NCBI RefSeq assembly: GCF_002105465.1
Contig: NZ_NCSQ01000025.1
Coordinates: 1-57,519 of the forward strand
Origin: Aquidulcibacter paucihalophilus
Lineage (GTDB): Bacteria; Pseudomonadota; Alphaproteobacteria; Caulobacterales; Aquidulcibacteraceae
Reading direction: 5' to 3'
Length of the DNA: 57,519 nucleotides
This document shows, in pieces, positions 26,973 to 35,838 of the stretch; position 1 is the first letter of the stretch; each line of letters opens with the position of its first letter. The translations under genes were made by a program, and so were the position numbers. The notes below the pieces were generated by a model, which had not been told where the DNA came from, did no database searches, and saw nothing but the letters and a program-made list of their open reading frames with translations.

Positions 26973-28067
26973 ATGTCGGGTCCATTAAGTGGCATCAAAG
27001 TCGTCGAATTTGAAGCAATTGGTCCAGGGCCTTTCTGCGGCATGTTGTTGTCTGACTTGGGTGCAGACGTCATCCGCATTGATGGCCCAAGGTCACGCTC
27101 CGGCGGCGGGGCCAAAGACGTCACCGGGCGCGGTCGTCGTTCAATCAGTCTGGACCTGAAAAATCCCGACGATGTTGAAACCTGCCTGAAGCTCTTGGAA
27201 AAGGCCGATGCCATGCTGGAAGGCTATCGCCCTGGGGTGCTGGAGAAATTAGGTCTTGGGCCCGATGTTGTTTTGACCCGTAATCCCAAGCTGGTTTATG
27301 GCCGCATGACAGGCTGGGGCCAGTTTGGGCCTTTGGCGAAAGCGGCGGGTCACGACCTCAATTATATCGCTTTGACGGGTGCGCTTTGGGCGACCGGTCG
27401 ACAAGGGGAGCCGCCAGCCCCGCCGCTTAATCTGATTGGTGATTATGGTGGTGGCGCGCTTTATCTGGCCTTTGGCCTGTTGGCGGGGGTTATTCATGCC
27501 CGCGCCACCGGTGAAGGCCAAGTGATCGACGTGGCGATGACTGATGGGGCTGCTTCACTCACCTCCATGTTCTGGGGCATGCGCGCTAGCGGCATGTGGC
27601 AAGACGCGCGCGACGCCAATTTGCTCGACGGCGGCGCACATTTCTATGATTGCTATGAAACCAGCGATGGAAAATGGGTTTCGATAGGCTCGATAGAACC
27701 CCAATTCTACGCCCTCTTGCTGCAACAGGCGAAGATAACCGATCCCGCCTTCCAAAACCAGTTTGACCGCGCCAATTGGACCGCTTTGTCGGAAAAGATC
27801 GCAGCGATCTTCAAGACCAAAACGCGTGATGAATGGACGGCTATCATGGAAGGCACAGATGTGTGCTTTGCGCCCGTCTTGAGTTGGGAAGAGGCTGCTC
27901 AACATCCCCACAATGTCGCGCGCCAGACCTTTGTCGAGGTCGAAGGCGTTACCCAGCCCGCGCCCGCGCCACGTTTTTCAAAGACGCCGGGCACCATTCG
28001 CTCTGTCTCGCCAAAACCTGGCCAACACAGCCAAGATATCTTGGCCGATTGGGGTATTTCATCGTGA
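26973..28067 (+). CDS. Family III CoA-transferase, alpha-methylacyl-CoA racemase type
   Basis: A 364-residue CaiB/BaiF-family enzyme. Rather than a transferase, it looks like a methylacyl-CoA racemase: His127 in AGHDLNY, Asp157 in IGDYGGG and Glu242 in SIEPQFY fall one residue away from the catalytic His126, Asp156 and Glu241 of Mycobacterium MCR. It would interconvert 2R- and 2S-methylacyl-CoA in branched-chain or sterol side-chain breakdown. AAGGGGAAAG precedes the ATG, and the upstream in-frame extension is rejected. Its stop overlaps the next gene's GTG. Confidence 0.9.
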   Translation: MSGPLSGIKVVEFEAIGPGPFCGMLLSDLGADVIRIDGPRSRSGGGAKDVTGRGRRSISLDLKNPDDVETCLKLLEKADAMLEGYRPGVLEKLGLGPDVVLTRNPKLVYGRMTGWGQFGPLAKAAGHDLNYIALTGALWATGRQGEPPAPPLNLIGDYGGGALYLAFGLLAGVIHARATGEGQVIDVAMTDGAASLTSMFWGMRASGMWQDARDANLLDGGAHFYDCYETSDGKWVSIGSIEPQFYALLLQQAKITDPAFQNQFDRANWTALSEKIAAIFKTKTRDEWTAIMEGTDVCFAPVLSWEEAAQHPHNVARQTFVEVEGVTQPAPAPRFSKTPGTIRSVSPKPGQHSQDILADWGISS

Positions 28068-28819
28068 GCGCTTTAGAGGGCACGACCGGCCGCCGCCGTA
28101 TCTATCTCATGCGCCACGGCCATGTAGATTATGGCTCGCGCGAAGTCGTCAAGTCACAAGATCCGACGATTGCCCGGTTGACACCTTTAGGAAAGGAGCA
28201 GGCCAAAGCTGCAGCGGCTGCCTTTGCCCATGTGCCCTTGGATATCGCTATTTGTTCGGGTCTACGCCGCACGCGCGAGACGGCCGAAATCGTGTTGTCG
28301 CAACATATGGCCCCGCCTGTCTTGGAAGATGAGCCGGGCTTAACGGAACTCCACTCTGGCAAGTTCATCCCCTTTGCTACCCGCGAGGAATTAAGTGCCT
28401 ATCTGACGTTCACCTTTGAGCAAGCGGGCCAAGAAGGCGCGACTTTCTTTGAAGGCGGTGAGCTGTTCGCCGATGCCTATGCGCGCGCTGTCGCCTCGAT
28501 TGAGGCTTTGCTGCATCGTCCGGGTTGGAGCAGCGCCTTGGTTGTCGCCCATGAAGGCATCAACCGGCTGTTACTGGGCTGGATGTGCGGAGCAGGGCCA
28601 GCGGCCTCACTACCATTTGAGCAGGATCTGGCCTGCGTGAATATTTTGGACTTTGATCTGGTGCCAGAAGAAGATGATAGCCCCATCAGCCGGATTGAGC
28701 GCCGCATCATCAAGGCAACCAATGTCACGCCTTATGGGTGGCTGAAAGCCGGCATGCACCAAACCAGCTTTGAGGCTATTTTCACCGCCCCAGAGCTGGA
28801 AGATGAGGTTGAGGAATAG
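28064..28819 (+). CDS. Histidine phosphatase superfamily protein (larger)
   Basis: A 251-residue phosphoglycerate-mutase-like protein. The catalytic RHG motif is in IYLMRHGHVDY near residue 17, and the second catalytic histidine in VVAHEGINR (about 167). The start is GTG at 28064, overlapping the preceding stop by 4 bases (GTGA), so it is translationally coupled to the racemase gene. Longer N-terminal extensions run through the racemase gene and are rejected. The substrate is unknown; the acidic C-terminus is unusual for cofactor-dependent mutases. It could be an acyl-CoA-pathway or general phosphatase. Confidence 0.88.
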   Translation: MSALEGTTGRRRIYLMRHGHVDYGSREVVKSQDPTIARLTPLGKEQAKAAAAAFAHVPLDIAICSGLRRTRETAEIVLSQHMAPPVLEDEPGLTELHSGKFIPFATREELSAYLTFTFEQAGQEGATFFEGGELFADAYARAVASIEALLHRPGWSSALVVAHEGINRLLLGWMCGAGPAASLPFEQDLACVNILDFDLVPEEDDSPISRIERRIIKATNVTPYGWLKAGMHQTSFEAIFTAPELEDEVEE

Positions 28820-28844
28820 GTGGGGGTCGGCGTGGGCTAGCCCC

Positions 28845-30200
28845 TCAATTCCCTTTCGAGCGAACCGCCGGCACGCCGCGTTCTAAGTAACGGATGGCTG
28901 TCAGCACATGGGTGCGCACACCAATGGGCAGGACGTCTTCATTGGTGTCGAAATTAGGCGCGTGATTGATGGTCCATTCTGATTCCGGCACGCCTGCTTT
29001 ACTGGCTCCCAAATGATAGAAGACGCCAGGAATCACAGCTTGGTAGTCGGCAAAATCCTCTGCGCCGGTGACGGGCGGACGATTGATATTCACCTTGTCG
29101 GCACCAACCGCTTCAGCCAAAGCCGATTGGGTGGCGCGGGCTAAATTCGGGTCATTAAAGGTGACATTATTGCCGCCATAGGGGTCGCCGCTGTTGAAGG
29201 AGATTTTGGCTTCCGCGCCATAGGCAGACGCGAGAGTTAGGACTGTCTTTTCCATCTTATTCTTGACATCTTGGCGCTGAGCATTGTCGAAGGTGCGTAA
29301 CGTTCCGCCCATCTCCAACGTGTCTGGAATGATGTTATAGCGCACGCCACCATGAACCATGGCGGTGGTGATGATGGTCGGTGTTGCCGTCACATCGACC
29401 GTGCGGGCTGCCAAGCGGTTGAAGTCTTGAATGATGGCTGCCTGTAGCGACATGATGTCGATCCCAGCCCAAGGCGCGGCACCATGGGTTTGCTTTCCCT
29501 TGATGAAGACTTGGAACTTATCGGAAGCCGCCATAAAACCGCCTGGACGATAGTGGATCGTACCAGGGGGGCCTGGAAACACATGCAGGCCGAAAATGGC
29601 GGACGGGGCCGGATTTTGCAGCGCACCCTCTTCGATCATCAGCGACGCACCGCCCTTTTCGCCCGGAGGTGCACCTTCTTCAGCTGGCTGGAAGATAAAG
29701 ACAATGGTGCCGGGGATCCGGTCTTTCATTTTGGTAAGCACTTCAGCGGCCCCCATCAGCATGGCGGTATGGGCGTCGTGTCCACAAGCATGGGCGACGG
29801 GCACCTTATTGCCGAGATATTCCCCAACCGCTTTGGATGCAAAAGGAAGGCCTGTGGTTTCTAGGACCGGTAACGCATCCATATCCGCCCGCAGTGCGAC
29901 GACCGGGCCCGGACGGCCACCACGTAAAATGGCGACAACGCCTGTTTTGGCGACATTTTCGCGCACTTCAAGGCCAAGCGATCTGAGATGGGCGGCAACC
30001 AAGGCACTCGTGCGAAACTCTCGATTCGAAAGCTCTGGATGTTCATGGATATCCCGACGCCACGCCACTACCTTTGGGGCCATCGCATCAGCGGCCGCAT
30101 GAATCTCCGCTGCGGAAATGGGAGCGGGCGCTTTCGCTGCTGAAACCATGGAAACAGCCAAGAAGAGGCTCGCGATGCTGGTGGGGGTCAAGTTTCTCAT
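28845..30200 (-). CDS. Exported M20-family amidohydrolase
   Basis: A 451-residue zinc peptidase/amidohydrolase of the hippurate hydrolase/N-acyl amino acid hydrolase group. A signal peptide (about 1-21) is followed by the catalytic domain. Metal-site motifs are visible: HACGHDAHT, FQPAEEGAPPGEKGG, GLHVFPG, TGAEDFADY and a C-terminal NHAPNFDTNED. A lid (dimerisation) domain lies about 205-325. Export suggests cleavage of acylated amino acids or peptides in the periplasm. The ATG at 30200 suits the signal peptide; no clear ribosome-binding site is present, and a TTG at 30224 is an alternative. Confidence 0.9.
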   Translation of the reverse strand: MRNLTPTSIASLFLAVSMVSAAKAPAPISAAEIHAAADAMAPKVVAWRRDIHEHPELSNREFRTSALVAAHLRSLGLEVRENVAKTGVVAILRGGRPGPVVALRADMDALPVLETTGLPFASKAVGEYLGNKVPVAHACGHDAHTAMLMGAAEVLTKMKDRIPGTIVFIFQPAEEGAPPGEKGGASLMIEEGALQNPAPSAIFGLHVFPGPPGTIHYRPGGFMAASDKFQVFIKGKQTHGAAPWAGIDIMSLQAAIIQDFNRLAARTVDVTATPTIITTAMVHGGVRYNIIPDTLEMGGTLRTFDNAQRQDVKNKMEKTVLTLASAYGAEAKISFNSGDPYGGNNVTFNDPNLARATQSALAEAVGADKVNINRPPVTGAEDFADYQAVIPGVFYHLGASKAGVPESEWTINHAPNFDTNEDVLPIGVRTHVLTAIRYLERGVPAVRSKGN

Positions 30201-30341
30201 CACAAGAACGTTATGTGGAACCAAGGGTCTGTCAACTGCGCCTGAAGCAACGGTTGCAAAGGCTCAACAGCCTTCTGGCTATCCCTCTGCCAAAACTTCG
30301 ATAAACTAAGAGGCAACGCAGACTGTTTCAGGGAAATGGCC

Positions 30342-30923
30342 ATGGCAATCGACTTTGCAGAAGCCGCGAATAAAGCCAAATTGATCAACCCGGCTCCGAC
30401 TCTAAAAGGTGTCCACCACAGTGCGTTTCGTTGTCGCGATGCTGAAGAGACGCGCCAGTTCTATGAAGACATTCTAGGCCTTCCCCTCAAAGCTGCCTTA
30501 GTGTTTGAAGAAGAGCCGGGCTCAGGTCGGCCAATTCCCTACATGCATCTGTTCTTTGAATTGGGAGATGGCAATTATGTTGCCTTCTTTGACGTGCCCG
30601 AAGGGGCCCATAGCGGCAAGTTCAAAATGAAATGGGGCATGGATTTGCATTTCGCGATGGAAGCTGAAAACCACGCGGCCATGATGGCCTTTAAAGAACG
30701 GCTCGATCAGGCGGGCATCCCTTGCTTTGGCCCGATTGATCACCATTTCGTCCACTCCATCTACTTCTATGACCCCAATGGCATCAATGTCGAGATCACC
30801 TGCCGTGATCCGAAACATGATGAGATTATGGCTGAAGAATCCGCCAATGCTGCTGAAATCATCGCGGCTTGGACCGCTCGCACAGCCGCGCAGAAAGCCC
30901 TAAACGCGACGCAAAAGACCTAA
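30342..30923 (+). CDS. VOC-family protein (glyoxalase/dioxygenase fold)
   Basis: A 193-residue vicinal-oxygen-chelate protein with one pair of beta-alpha-beta-beta-beta modules. Likely metal ligands are His in GVHHSAF (about 26), Glu/His in MHLFFEL, and Glu in VNVEIT-like NVEITCR. It could be a glyoxalase-type lyase or a ring-cleaving dioxygenase; the sequence does not decide. Of two nearby ATGs the one at 30342 has AGGGA at 7 bases and is preferred over 30336. It is followed after 21 bases by a small histidine phosphatase gene, a probable operon. Confidence 0.85.
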   Translation: MAIDFAEAANKAKLINPAPTLKGVHHSAFRCRDAEETRQFYEDILGLPLKAALVFEEEPGSGRPIPYMHLFFELGDGNYVAFFDVPEGAHSGKFKMKWGMDLHFAMEAENHAAMMAFKERLDQAGIPCFGPIDHHFVHSIYFYDPNGINVEITCRDPKHDEIMAEESANAAEIIAAWTARTAAQKALNATQKT

Positions 30924-30944
30924 AAACTTTGGCTAGGAGCCTTT

Positions 30945-31496
30945 ATGTCCCTGATCTATCTGGTGCGTCACGCAGAGCCTGCCGCATTCTGGGGGGCTCA
31001 TCCCAATCCAGGCTTGTCCGAGTTGGGCCGTCAGCAAGCTGGAGCGGCCGCCCAGACTCTTAAAGATGTAGGGGCGAGTTCGGTTTGGACATCTCCACTC
31101 GCGCGTTGTCAGGAAACGGCGCGTCCCACCGCCGTGGCTATTGGGACTGTGCCGCATATCGAATCGCGCGTTGCTGAAATTCCAGTCCCCGCCGATGTAG
31201 CTGATCACCGGGCTTGGCTGACCCAAGTGATGAGCGGATCCTGGCATGACGCCCATATCGATCACGGGCTGCGCGATTGGCGAGATCAAATCGGCCAAGC
31301 CTTGTTAGCGCTCAATGATGATACGCTGGTATTCTCGCACTTTGTCGCGATCAATGCAGCCGTGGGCCTTGCAACCAAGTCCGATACCGTGACCTGTTTT
31401 AAACCGGGCCATGCCTCGGTGACGATCTTGCGCAATTCAGGTGGGGTGTTGACGGTTGTGAGCTTAGGCGAAGAGGCACCCATCCGGCTGACCTGA
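30945..31496 (+). CDS. Histidine phosphatase superfamily protein (SixA-like size)
   Basis: A 183-residue protein with the catalytic RHA motif at the very N-terminus (YLVRHAEP) and the second histidine in LVFSHFVAINA (about 130). The compact length and missing insert resemble SixA or cobalamin-type phosphatases, but there is no cobalamin context. TAGGAG at 30933-30938 lies 6 bases before the ATG. The gene shares a strand with the VOC gene and ends 186 bases before yajC. Substrate unknown. Confidence 0.87.
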   Translation: MSLIYLVRHAEPAAFWGAHPNPGLSELGRQQAGAAAQTLKDVGASSVWTSPLARCQETARPTAVAIGTVPHIESRVAEIPVPADVADHRAWLTQVMSGSWHDAHIDHGLRDWRDQIGQALLALNDDTLVFSHFVAINAAVGLATKSDTVTCFKPGHASVTILRNSGGVLTVVSLGEEAPIRLT

Positions 31497-31682
31497 GCTC
31501 AAGATCAGTCACAAGACCGCGAGATCACGGCAATGTGTCAAGTTTCATTGCCGCAGAGGTCCCGAGCATGCTAACTCCCCGGCCTTGCTGCGGTGTGCCT
31601 TGCCATTTGGGTTCGGCGTCCTTACCTGCAGCGCACCGATCAACCGCCTATTCCTCTGTTCCACAGAAACTTTGAGGTCCTT

Positions 31683-32033
31683 ATGTTCCCCACCCCCGCT
31701 TATGCTCAAGCTGCCGGCGCTGCGGCCCCAGCAGGCCCAGAAGTCATTATGATGCAACTTTTGCCACTCGTGATGATTTTGGTGGTTTTCTATTTTCTTT
31801 TGATCCGCCCACAGCAAAAGCGCATGAAACAACATGCAGAGATGTTGGCTGCGATCCGTCGCGGCGACAGCGTCATCACCTCGGGTGGCATTATTGGTAA
31901 AGTGACCAAAGTTGCGGATGATGAATTAACCGTCGAAATCGCCCCCAATGTTGCGGTTCGTGTCATCAAGTCGACCGTAAGCCAAGTACAAGGCAAGGGC
32001 GAACCTGTCGTCGCCAATGACGCAAAATCCTAA
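31683..32033 (+). CDS. yajC: Sec translocase accessory subunit YajC
   Basis: Small inner-membrane partner of SecDF in protein export. The 116-residue protein has a short N-terminus, one transmembrane helix (about 20-45) ending in the hallmark FLLIRPQQKR, and a soluble beta domain with GDSVITSGGIIGKV. GAGG lies upstream of ATG 31683; the open upstream frame is rejected. It heads the yajC-secD-secF cluster, 59 bases before secD. Confidence 0.95.
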   Translation: MFPTPAYAQAAGAAAPAGPEVIMMQLLPLVMILVVFYFLLIRPQQKRMKQHAEMLAAIRRGDSVITSGGIIGKVTKVADDELTVEIAPNVAVRVIKSTVSQVQGKGEPVVANDAKS

Positions 32034-32092
32034 TTGAGATCAGTGCAGCCCCATCCAAAAAGGGTCTGCTTCTGCCGAAGGGCTAGATAGAC

Positions 32093-33742
32093 GTGTTACA
32101 TGTTGCGCGCTGGCGGGTTCTCGCCGTTATCATCGTTTCTCTCTTGGGCTTGATTTACGCCCTGCCGAATGCGCTGCCGCAATCGGTCCGCGACTCGATG
32201 CCGAGCTTCCTGCCGAGCAAAACGGTTAATCTCGGTCTAGACCTTCAAGGCGGTTCCTATTTGATGTTCGAGGTGGAGAGCCAAGTGGTCTACAAGGCCC
32301 GCTTGGAGGCTGTCGCAGACGACCTTTCGCGGGAATTGCGCGGCCAGCGCCGTCCAGGTGAATTGGGTTCAGCCAAGACCCCCATCTTGTTCGCCGGGCG
32401 CGGTTTGACCCCAGATGGTCAAGTCGCGCGCGTGACGATCCAGAACCCTGCCGATATTCCTGAAGCGATCAAGCGCATCGAATCTTTAGCTTCCCCCGTA
32501 ATCGGCTTAACCGGCCCAACCGGCCGGACCGATTTGGACGTCAAAGCCGTGCCAGGCAATGTGATCGAAATCCGTCTCACCGAAGAAGCAAAAACCTCGA
32601 TGACCCGCCGCGCGGTGAGCCAATCGATCGAAGTTATCCGTCGCCGAATTGACGAGACCGGCACAAAAGAGCCCGCCATCACGCGACAAGGCGTTGACCG
32701 GATTGTGGTGCAAGCCCCAGGGGAAAGCGATCCTGAAAAGCTTAAGCGCTTGGTTGGCCAAACCGCCCGACTGACCTTCCAAATGGTCGATGAAACCGTC
32801 TCGCCTGCGGAAGCAGCAGCTGGCCGGATTCCGCCGGGATCTATCTTGCTGGAGCAACCGGGCGAACCGCGTGAACCCCAAGTTTTGGTTCGTCGCCGCG
32901 CTCTCGTAACTGGCGATAACCTCACCAAAGCAGACCCTGGCTTTGACCAGCAGACCGGTGAGCCCGCGGTTACATTCCAGTTTGATGGCGCAGGTGCACG
33001 GGCCTTTGCGCGCGCTTCTACCGAGAATGTCGGCAAGCGCTTTGCTATTGTACTGGATGATAAAGTTCTGTCCGCGCCGACCATTCGCGAGCCTATCTTA
33101 GGAGGCAATGGCCAGATTTCGGGCAGCTTCACCATTGAAAGCGCCAACGAATTGGCGACCTTGCTGCGTGCGGGGGCATTGCCCGCGCCGTTGAAAGTCA
33201 TGGAACAGCGTACCGTTGGTCCTGAACTTGGACGCGATTCCATCAATGCGGGCGCGACTGCTGGTATCATCGCCATGTTCTTGATTGTCGCCTTTATGAT
33301 CTTAGCCTATGGCCTCATTTTCGGCGGGATCGCTATTCTGGCGCTTGCCGTCAATTTGATCTTGATCTTGGCAGCCATGACCATGGTGGGAGCTACCCTG
33401 ACCTTGCCAGGTATCGCCGGGCTTATCTTGACCATTGGTGCGGCCGTCGACGCCAACGTGCTGATTTATGAACGCATGCGAGAAGAGGAATTGGCGGGCC
33501 GATCTACGGCCTTAGCGATTGATGCCGGCTTTAAACGAGCCATTGTGACTGTTATGGATGCCAACGTCACAGCCCTCTTGACCGCATTGATCCTGTTCTA
33601 CTTTGGTGCAGGCCCCGTGCGCGGCTTTGCCTGGACCCTTTCTATCGGCGTGATCACGTCGCTCTTTACTGCCATCCTGATGACGCAGGTTCTGGTTGCT
33701 GCCTGGTATCGGCAGACCAAACCCAAGCGCCTGCCGATCTGA
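32093..33742 (+). CDS. secD: Protein translocase subunit SecD
   Basis: Inner-membrane component that uses the proton gradient to pull exported proteins into the periplasm. The 549-residue protein has a first transmembrane helix (about 8-26), the LGLDLQGGSYLMFEV motif, a large periplasmic P1 domain, and the RND-type membrane block with AAVDANVLIYERMREE and the C-terminal helices. The start appears to be GTG at 32093, with AAGGG about 10 bases upstream. secF begins 11 bases after its stop, so they are cotranscribed. Confidence 0.97.
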   Translation: MLHVARWRVLAVIIVSLLGLIYALPNALPQSVRDSMPSFLPSKTVNLGLDLQGGSYLMFEVESQVVYKARLEAVADDLSRELRGQRRPGELGSAKTPILFAGRGLTPDGQVARVTIQNPADIPEAIKRIESLASPVIGLTGPTGRTDLDVKAVPGNVIEIRLTEEAKTSMTRRAVSQSIEVIRRRIDETGTKEPAITRQGVDRIVVQAPGESDPEKLKRLVGQTARLTFQMVDETVSPAEAAAGRIPPGSILLEQPGEPREPQVLVRRRALVTGDNLTKADPGFDQQTGEPAVTFQFDGAGARAFARASTENVGKRFAIVLDDKVLSAPTIREPILGGNGQISGSFTIESANELATLLRAGALPAPLKVMEQRTVGPELGRDSINAGATAGIIAMFLIVAFMILAYGLIFGGIAILALAVNLILILAAMTMVGATLTLPGIAGLILTIGAAVDANVLIYERMREEELAGRSTALAIDAGFKRAIVTVMDANVTALLTALILFYFGAGPVRGFAWTLSIGVITSLFTAILMTQVLVAAWYRQTKPKRLPI

Positions 33743-33753
33743 GGAATACGAAC

Positions 33754-34698
33754 ATGAAGTGGCCCTTTATCAAGCTCATCCCCAAGAATACCAAGTTCGG
33801 GTTTGTTCGTTTTTCTATGCCGGCAGCTATCGTCTCGGTGGTTCTGTGTATCGCCTCGCTGGTATCTTGTTTCACTCTCGGGTTGAATTTCGGGATCGAC
33901 TTTAGAGGCGGCACAGTGGTTGAGGCAGTTTGGGATAAGCCAATCAATTTGGCTCAAGTTCGCGAACGCGTAGGCAATATGAATTTGCGCGACGTCGGCG
34001 TGCAAGACTTCCAAGAGCCGAACCAAGCCATGATCCGCTTCTTGCCACCTGAAGGGGCAGACGCTTCGGCGACAGTTGACGCAGTGAAGGCCGAATTACG
34101 CGCGATTATGCCGGGCGTTAAGTTCCCGCGTGTAGAAGTCGTGGGCCCTAAGGTTTCTGAAGAATTGGGCGTCAATGGCGCTTTGGCGCTTGGCATCGCG
34201 ATTTTGCTGGTTGTTCTTTATATCTGGACGCGGTTTGAATTGCAGATGGGCTTTGGTTCCATTGTGGCGTTGGCGCACGATATCATTCTCACCCTTGGCT
34301 TTATGTCGATCACCCAGCTCGACTTTTCGCTGACAACGATTGCCGCTTTGTTGACGATCATTGGCTATTCGATGAACGACACCGTCGTGGTGTTTGATCG
34401 CATGCGTGAAAACATGCGGAAATATAAGAAGATGCCTTTGGGTGCCATTATTGACCTGTCGACCAATGAAACCTTGTCGCGCACCATCATCACCGCTTTG
34501 ACCACCTTCCTCGCCCTGTTGGGTCTGACTGTAGTGGGCGGTGAAACCATGCAGGTGTTTACGGTCACCATGCTGTTTGGCGTCTTCATCGGTACCTATT
34601 CGTCGATCTATGTTGCCGCACCCGTGCTGATCCTATGGCCGCCCAAACGCGGCGCTGAAAAGGCAGCAGCCAGAACCGAAGCTGACGCGCGGCCCTAG
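33754..34698 (+). CDS. secF: Protein translocase subunit SecF
   Basis: Partner of SecD in the export motor. The 314-residue protein shows the N-terminal helix, GIDFRGGTVVE, and the membrane block with SMNDTVVVFDRMREN and TTFLALLGL. Length and motif order are standard. AGGAA precedes the ATG. The next gene starts 5 bases after its stop, suggesting that the Mth938-like gene belongs to the same operon. Confidence 0.97.
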   Translation: MKWPFIKLIPKNTKFGFVRFSMPAAIVSVVLCIASLVSCFTLGLNFGIDFRGGTVVEAVWDKPINLAQVRERVGNMNLRDVGVQDFQEPNQAMIRFLPPEGADASATVDAVKAELRAIMPGVKFPRVEVVGPKVSEELGVNGALALGIAILLVVLYIWTRFELQMGFGSIVALAHDIILTLGFMSITQLDFSLTTIAALLTIIGYSMNDTVVVFDRMRENMRKYKKMPLGAIIDLSTNETLSRTIITALTTFLALLGLTVVGGETMQVFTVTMLFGVFIGTYSSIYVAAPVLILWPPKRGAEKAAARTEADARP

Positions 34699-34703
34699 GC
34701 ACG

Positions 34704-35105
34704 ATGCAATTAGTACCCGCAACTGGCAAAGGCCGCCCGCTCATTACGGCTTATGGCGCGGGTGGCTTTCGCTTTGGTCTGGAGACAGGCGATGTGCGGC
34801 TTGAGGGTTCAGTCCTGATCTTAGCGGATAGTCCTTCTGCCTGGGGCCCTCTCACCATGACGGACCTGATGGCTGGGACTTTGGCCGACCATGTGGCACC
34901 AATCTTGGCGCTCAAGGGTGAGATTGAATTCTTGTTATTGGGCACCGGCCCTGATCTGGTACCCCCACCCTCTGGTTTGCGCAATCTGTTGAAGGGGGCA
35001 GGCATCGGCCTGGAGCTTATGGCAACCCCTGCGGCTTGTCGGACCTATAATCACTTAGCGACCGAGGGCCGTCACTTTGCAGTGGCAATGTTACCTGTCA
35101 CGTGA
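34704..35105 (+). CDS. Mth938-like (DUF498/NDUFAF3-type) protein
   Basis: A 133-residue protein of the Mth938/DUF498 fold, with GxGGFRF (about 19-24), LLLGTGPDL (about 74-82) and the C-terminal TPAACRTYN(H)L motif typical of the family. The human homologue NDUFAF3 is a respiratory complex I assembly factor, and linkage to secDF in alphaproteobacteria has been described. It starts 5 bases after secF, so it is very likely cotranscribed. A role in complex I assembly here is inference from homology and context. Confidence 0.9.
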   Translation: MQLVPATGKGRPLITAYGAGGFRFGLETGDVRLEGSVLILADSPSAWGPLTMTDLMAGTLADHVAPILALKGEIEFLLLGTGPDLVPPPSGLRNLLKGAGIGLELMATPAACRTYNHLATEGRHFAVAMLPVT

Positions 35106-35166
35106 CATAGCGCGGAAATAGGCTACATAGAGGCTAATCGAGGCAACCGTACTTAAAGGGGAAACT

Positions 35167-35787
35167 ATGGGCGCGCTTCTCTCTAACTTCAGAAACACAT
35201 TCATTGTCAGTGTGGTGCTGGCAATTGTTTTGATTGCTGTCTTTGCCGGTCAACCCAATAACACAACCGGCAATATGCACGAATTGATGGGCCACGCAGC
35301 GATGCGCTGGCTGCACGTCTTCTTCGGCATTTTGTGGATCGGGCTGCTTTATTACTTCAACTTCGTACAGATCCGCACCATGCCAAAAATCCCAGATGAG
35401 CTGAAGCCAGCTATCGGTAAGTTCATCGCGCCTGAAGCATTGTTTTGGTTCCGTTGGGCTGCTGTTGGCACCTTGGTTACGGGTATTCTGGTTGCTTGGG
35501 CCCGTGGCTATCTGGTTCAAGCCATGACGCTCAACGCTGCGAATGGCTTCGCGCTCGATGATGGTCATGTTTTCATTGGCGTCGGTATGTGGCTTGCCAT
35601 CATCATGTTCCTCAATGTGTGGCTCGTGATCTGGCCAAACCAGAAAATCGCTTTGGGCTTGGTTGAAGCGCCAGCTGAAGCCAAGCCAAAGGCTGCACGT
35701 ACCGCCATGTTGTTCTCGCGCACCAATCTTTTGTTGTCGCTGCCTATGCTGGTGGCCATGACGATGCGCCAAACCATGTGGGGTTAA
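35167..35787 (+). CDS. PuuD-like (DUF989) urate hydroxylase membrane protein
   Basis: A 206-residue membrane protein with about five hydrophobic helices. It resembles the membrane domain of bacterial urate hydroxylase PuuD, with the MRWLHVFFGILWIGLLYYFNF stretch (about 42-62) and the conserved WFRWAAV region. Full-length PuuD carries a C-terminal cytochrome c domain with CxxCH; none is present here, so this is the short form. No purine-catabolism genes are nearby. A strong terminator follows directly. The urate activity should be treated as unproven. Confidence 0.8.
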   Translation: MGALLSNFRNTFIVSVVLAIVLIAVFAGQPNNTTGNMHELMGHAAMRWLHVFFGILWIGLLYYFNFVQIRTMPKIPDELKPAIGKFIAPEALFWFRWAAVGTLVTGILVAWARGYLVQAMTLNAANGFALDDGHVFIGVGMWLAIIMFLNVWLVIWPNQKIALGLVEAPAEAKPKAARTAMLFSRTNLLLSLPMLVAMTMRQTMWG

Positions 35788-35805
35788 GTCCGTTTCCATT
35801 CTGAG

Positions 35806-35837
35806 AAAGCGGCCCGCCCTCGTGCGGGCCGCTTTTG
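35806..35837 (+). terminator. Intrinsic terminator after puuD-like gene
   Basis: Perfect 12-bp stem, AAAGCGGCCCGC (35806-35817) and GCGGGCCGCTTT (35824-35835), with a 6-base loop, ending in a TTTT tract at 35833-35836. This is a textbook rho-independent terminator on the plus strand. It lies only 2 bases before the first possible start codon of the next gene. Confidence 0.85.
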
Positions 35838-35838
35838 T

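Noticed and set aside
32419..33276. Long minus-strand open frame inside secD
   Set aside because: Antisense shadow of a confidently identified gene.
35167..35787. PuuD-like gene as a truncated pseudogene
   Set aside because: The short form without the cytochrome c domain has a clean start, intact membrane helices and its own terminator, so it looks like a complete gene.
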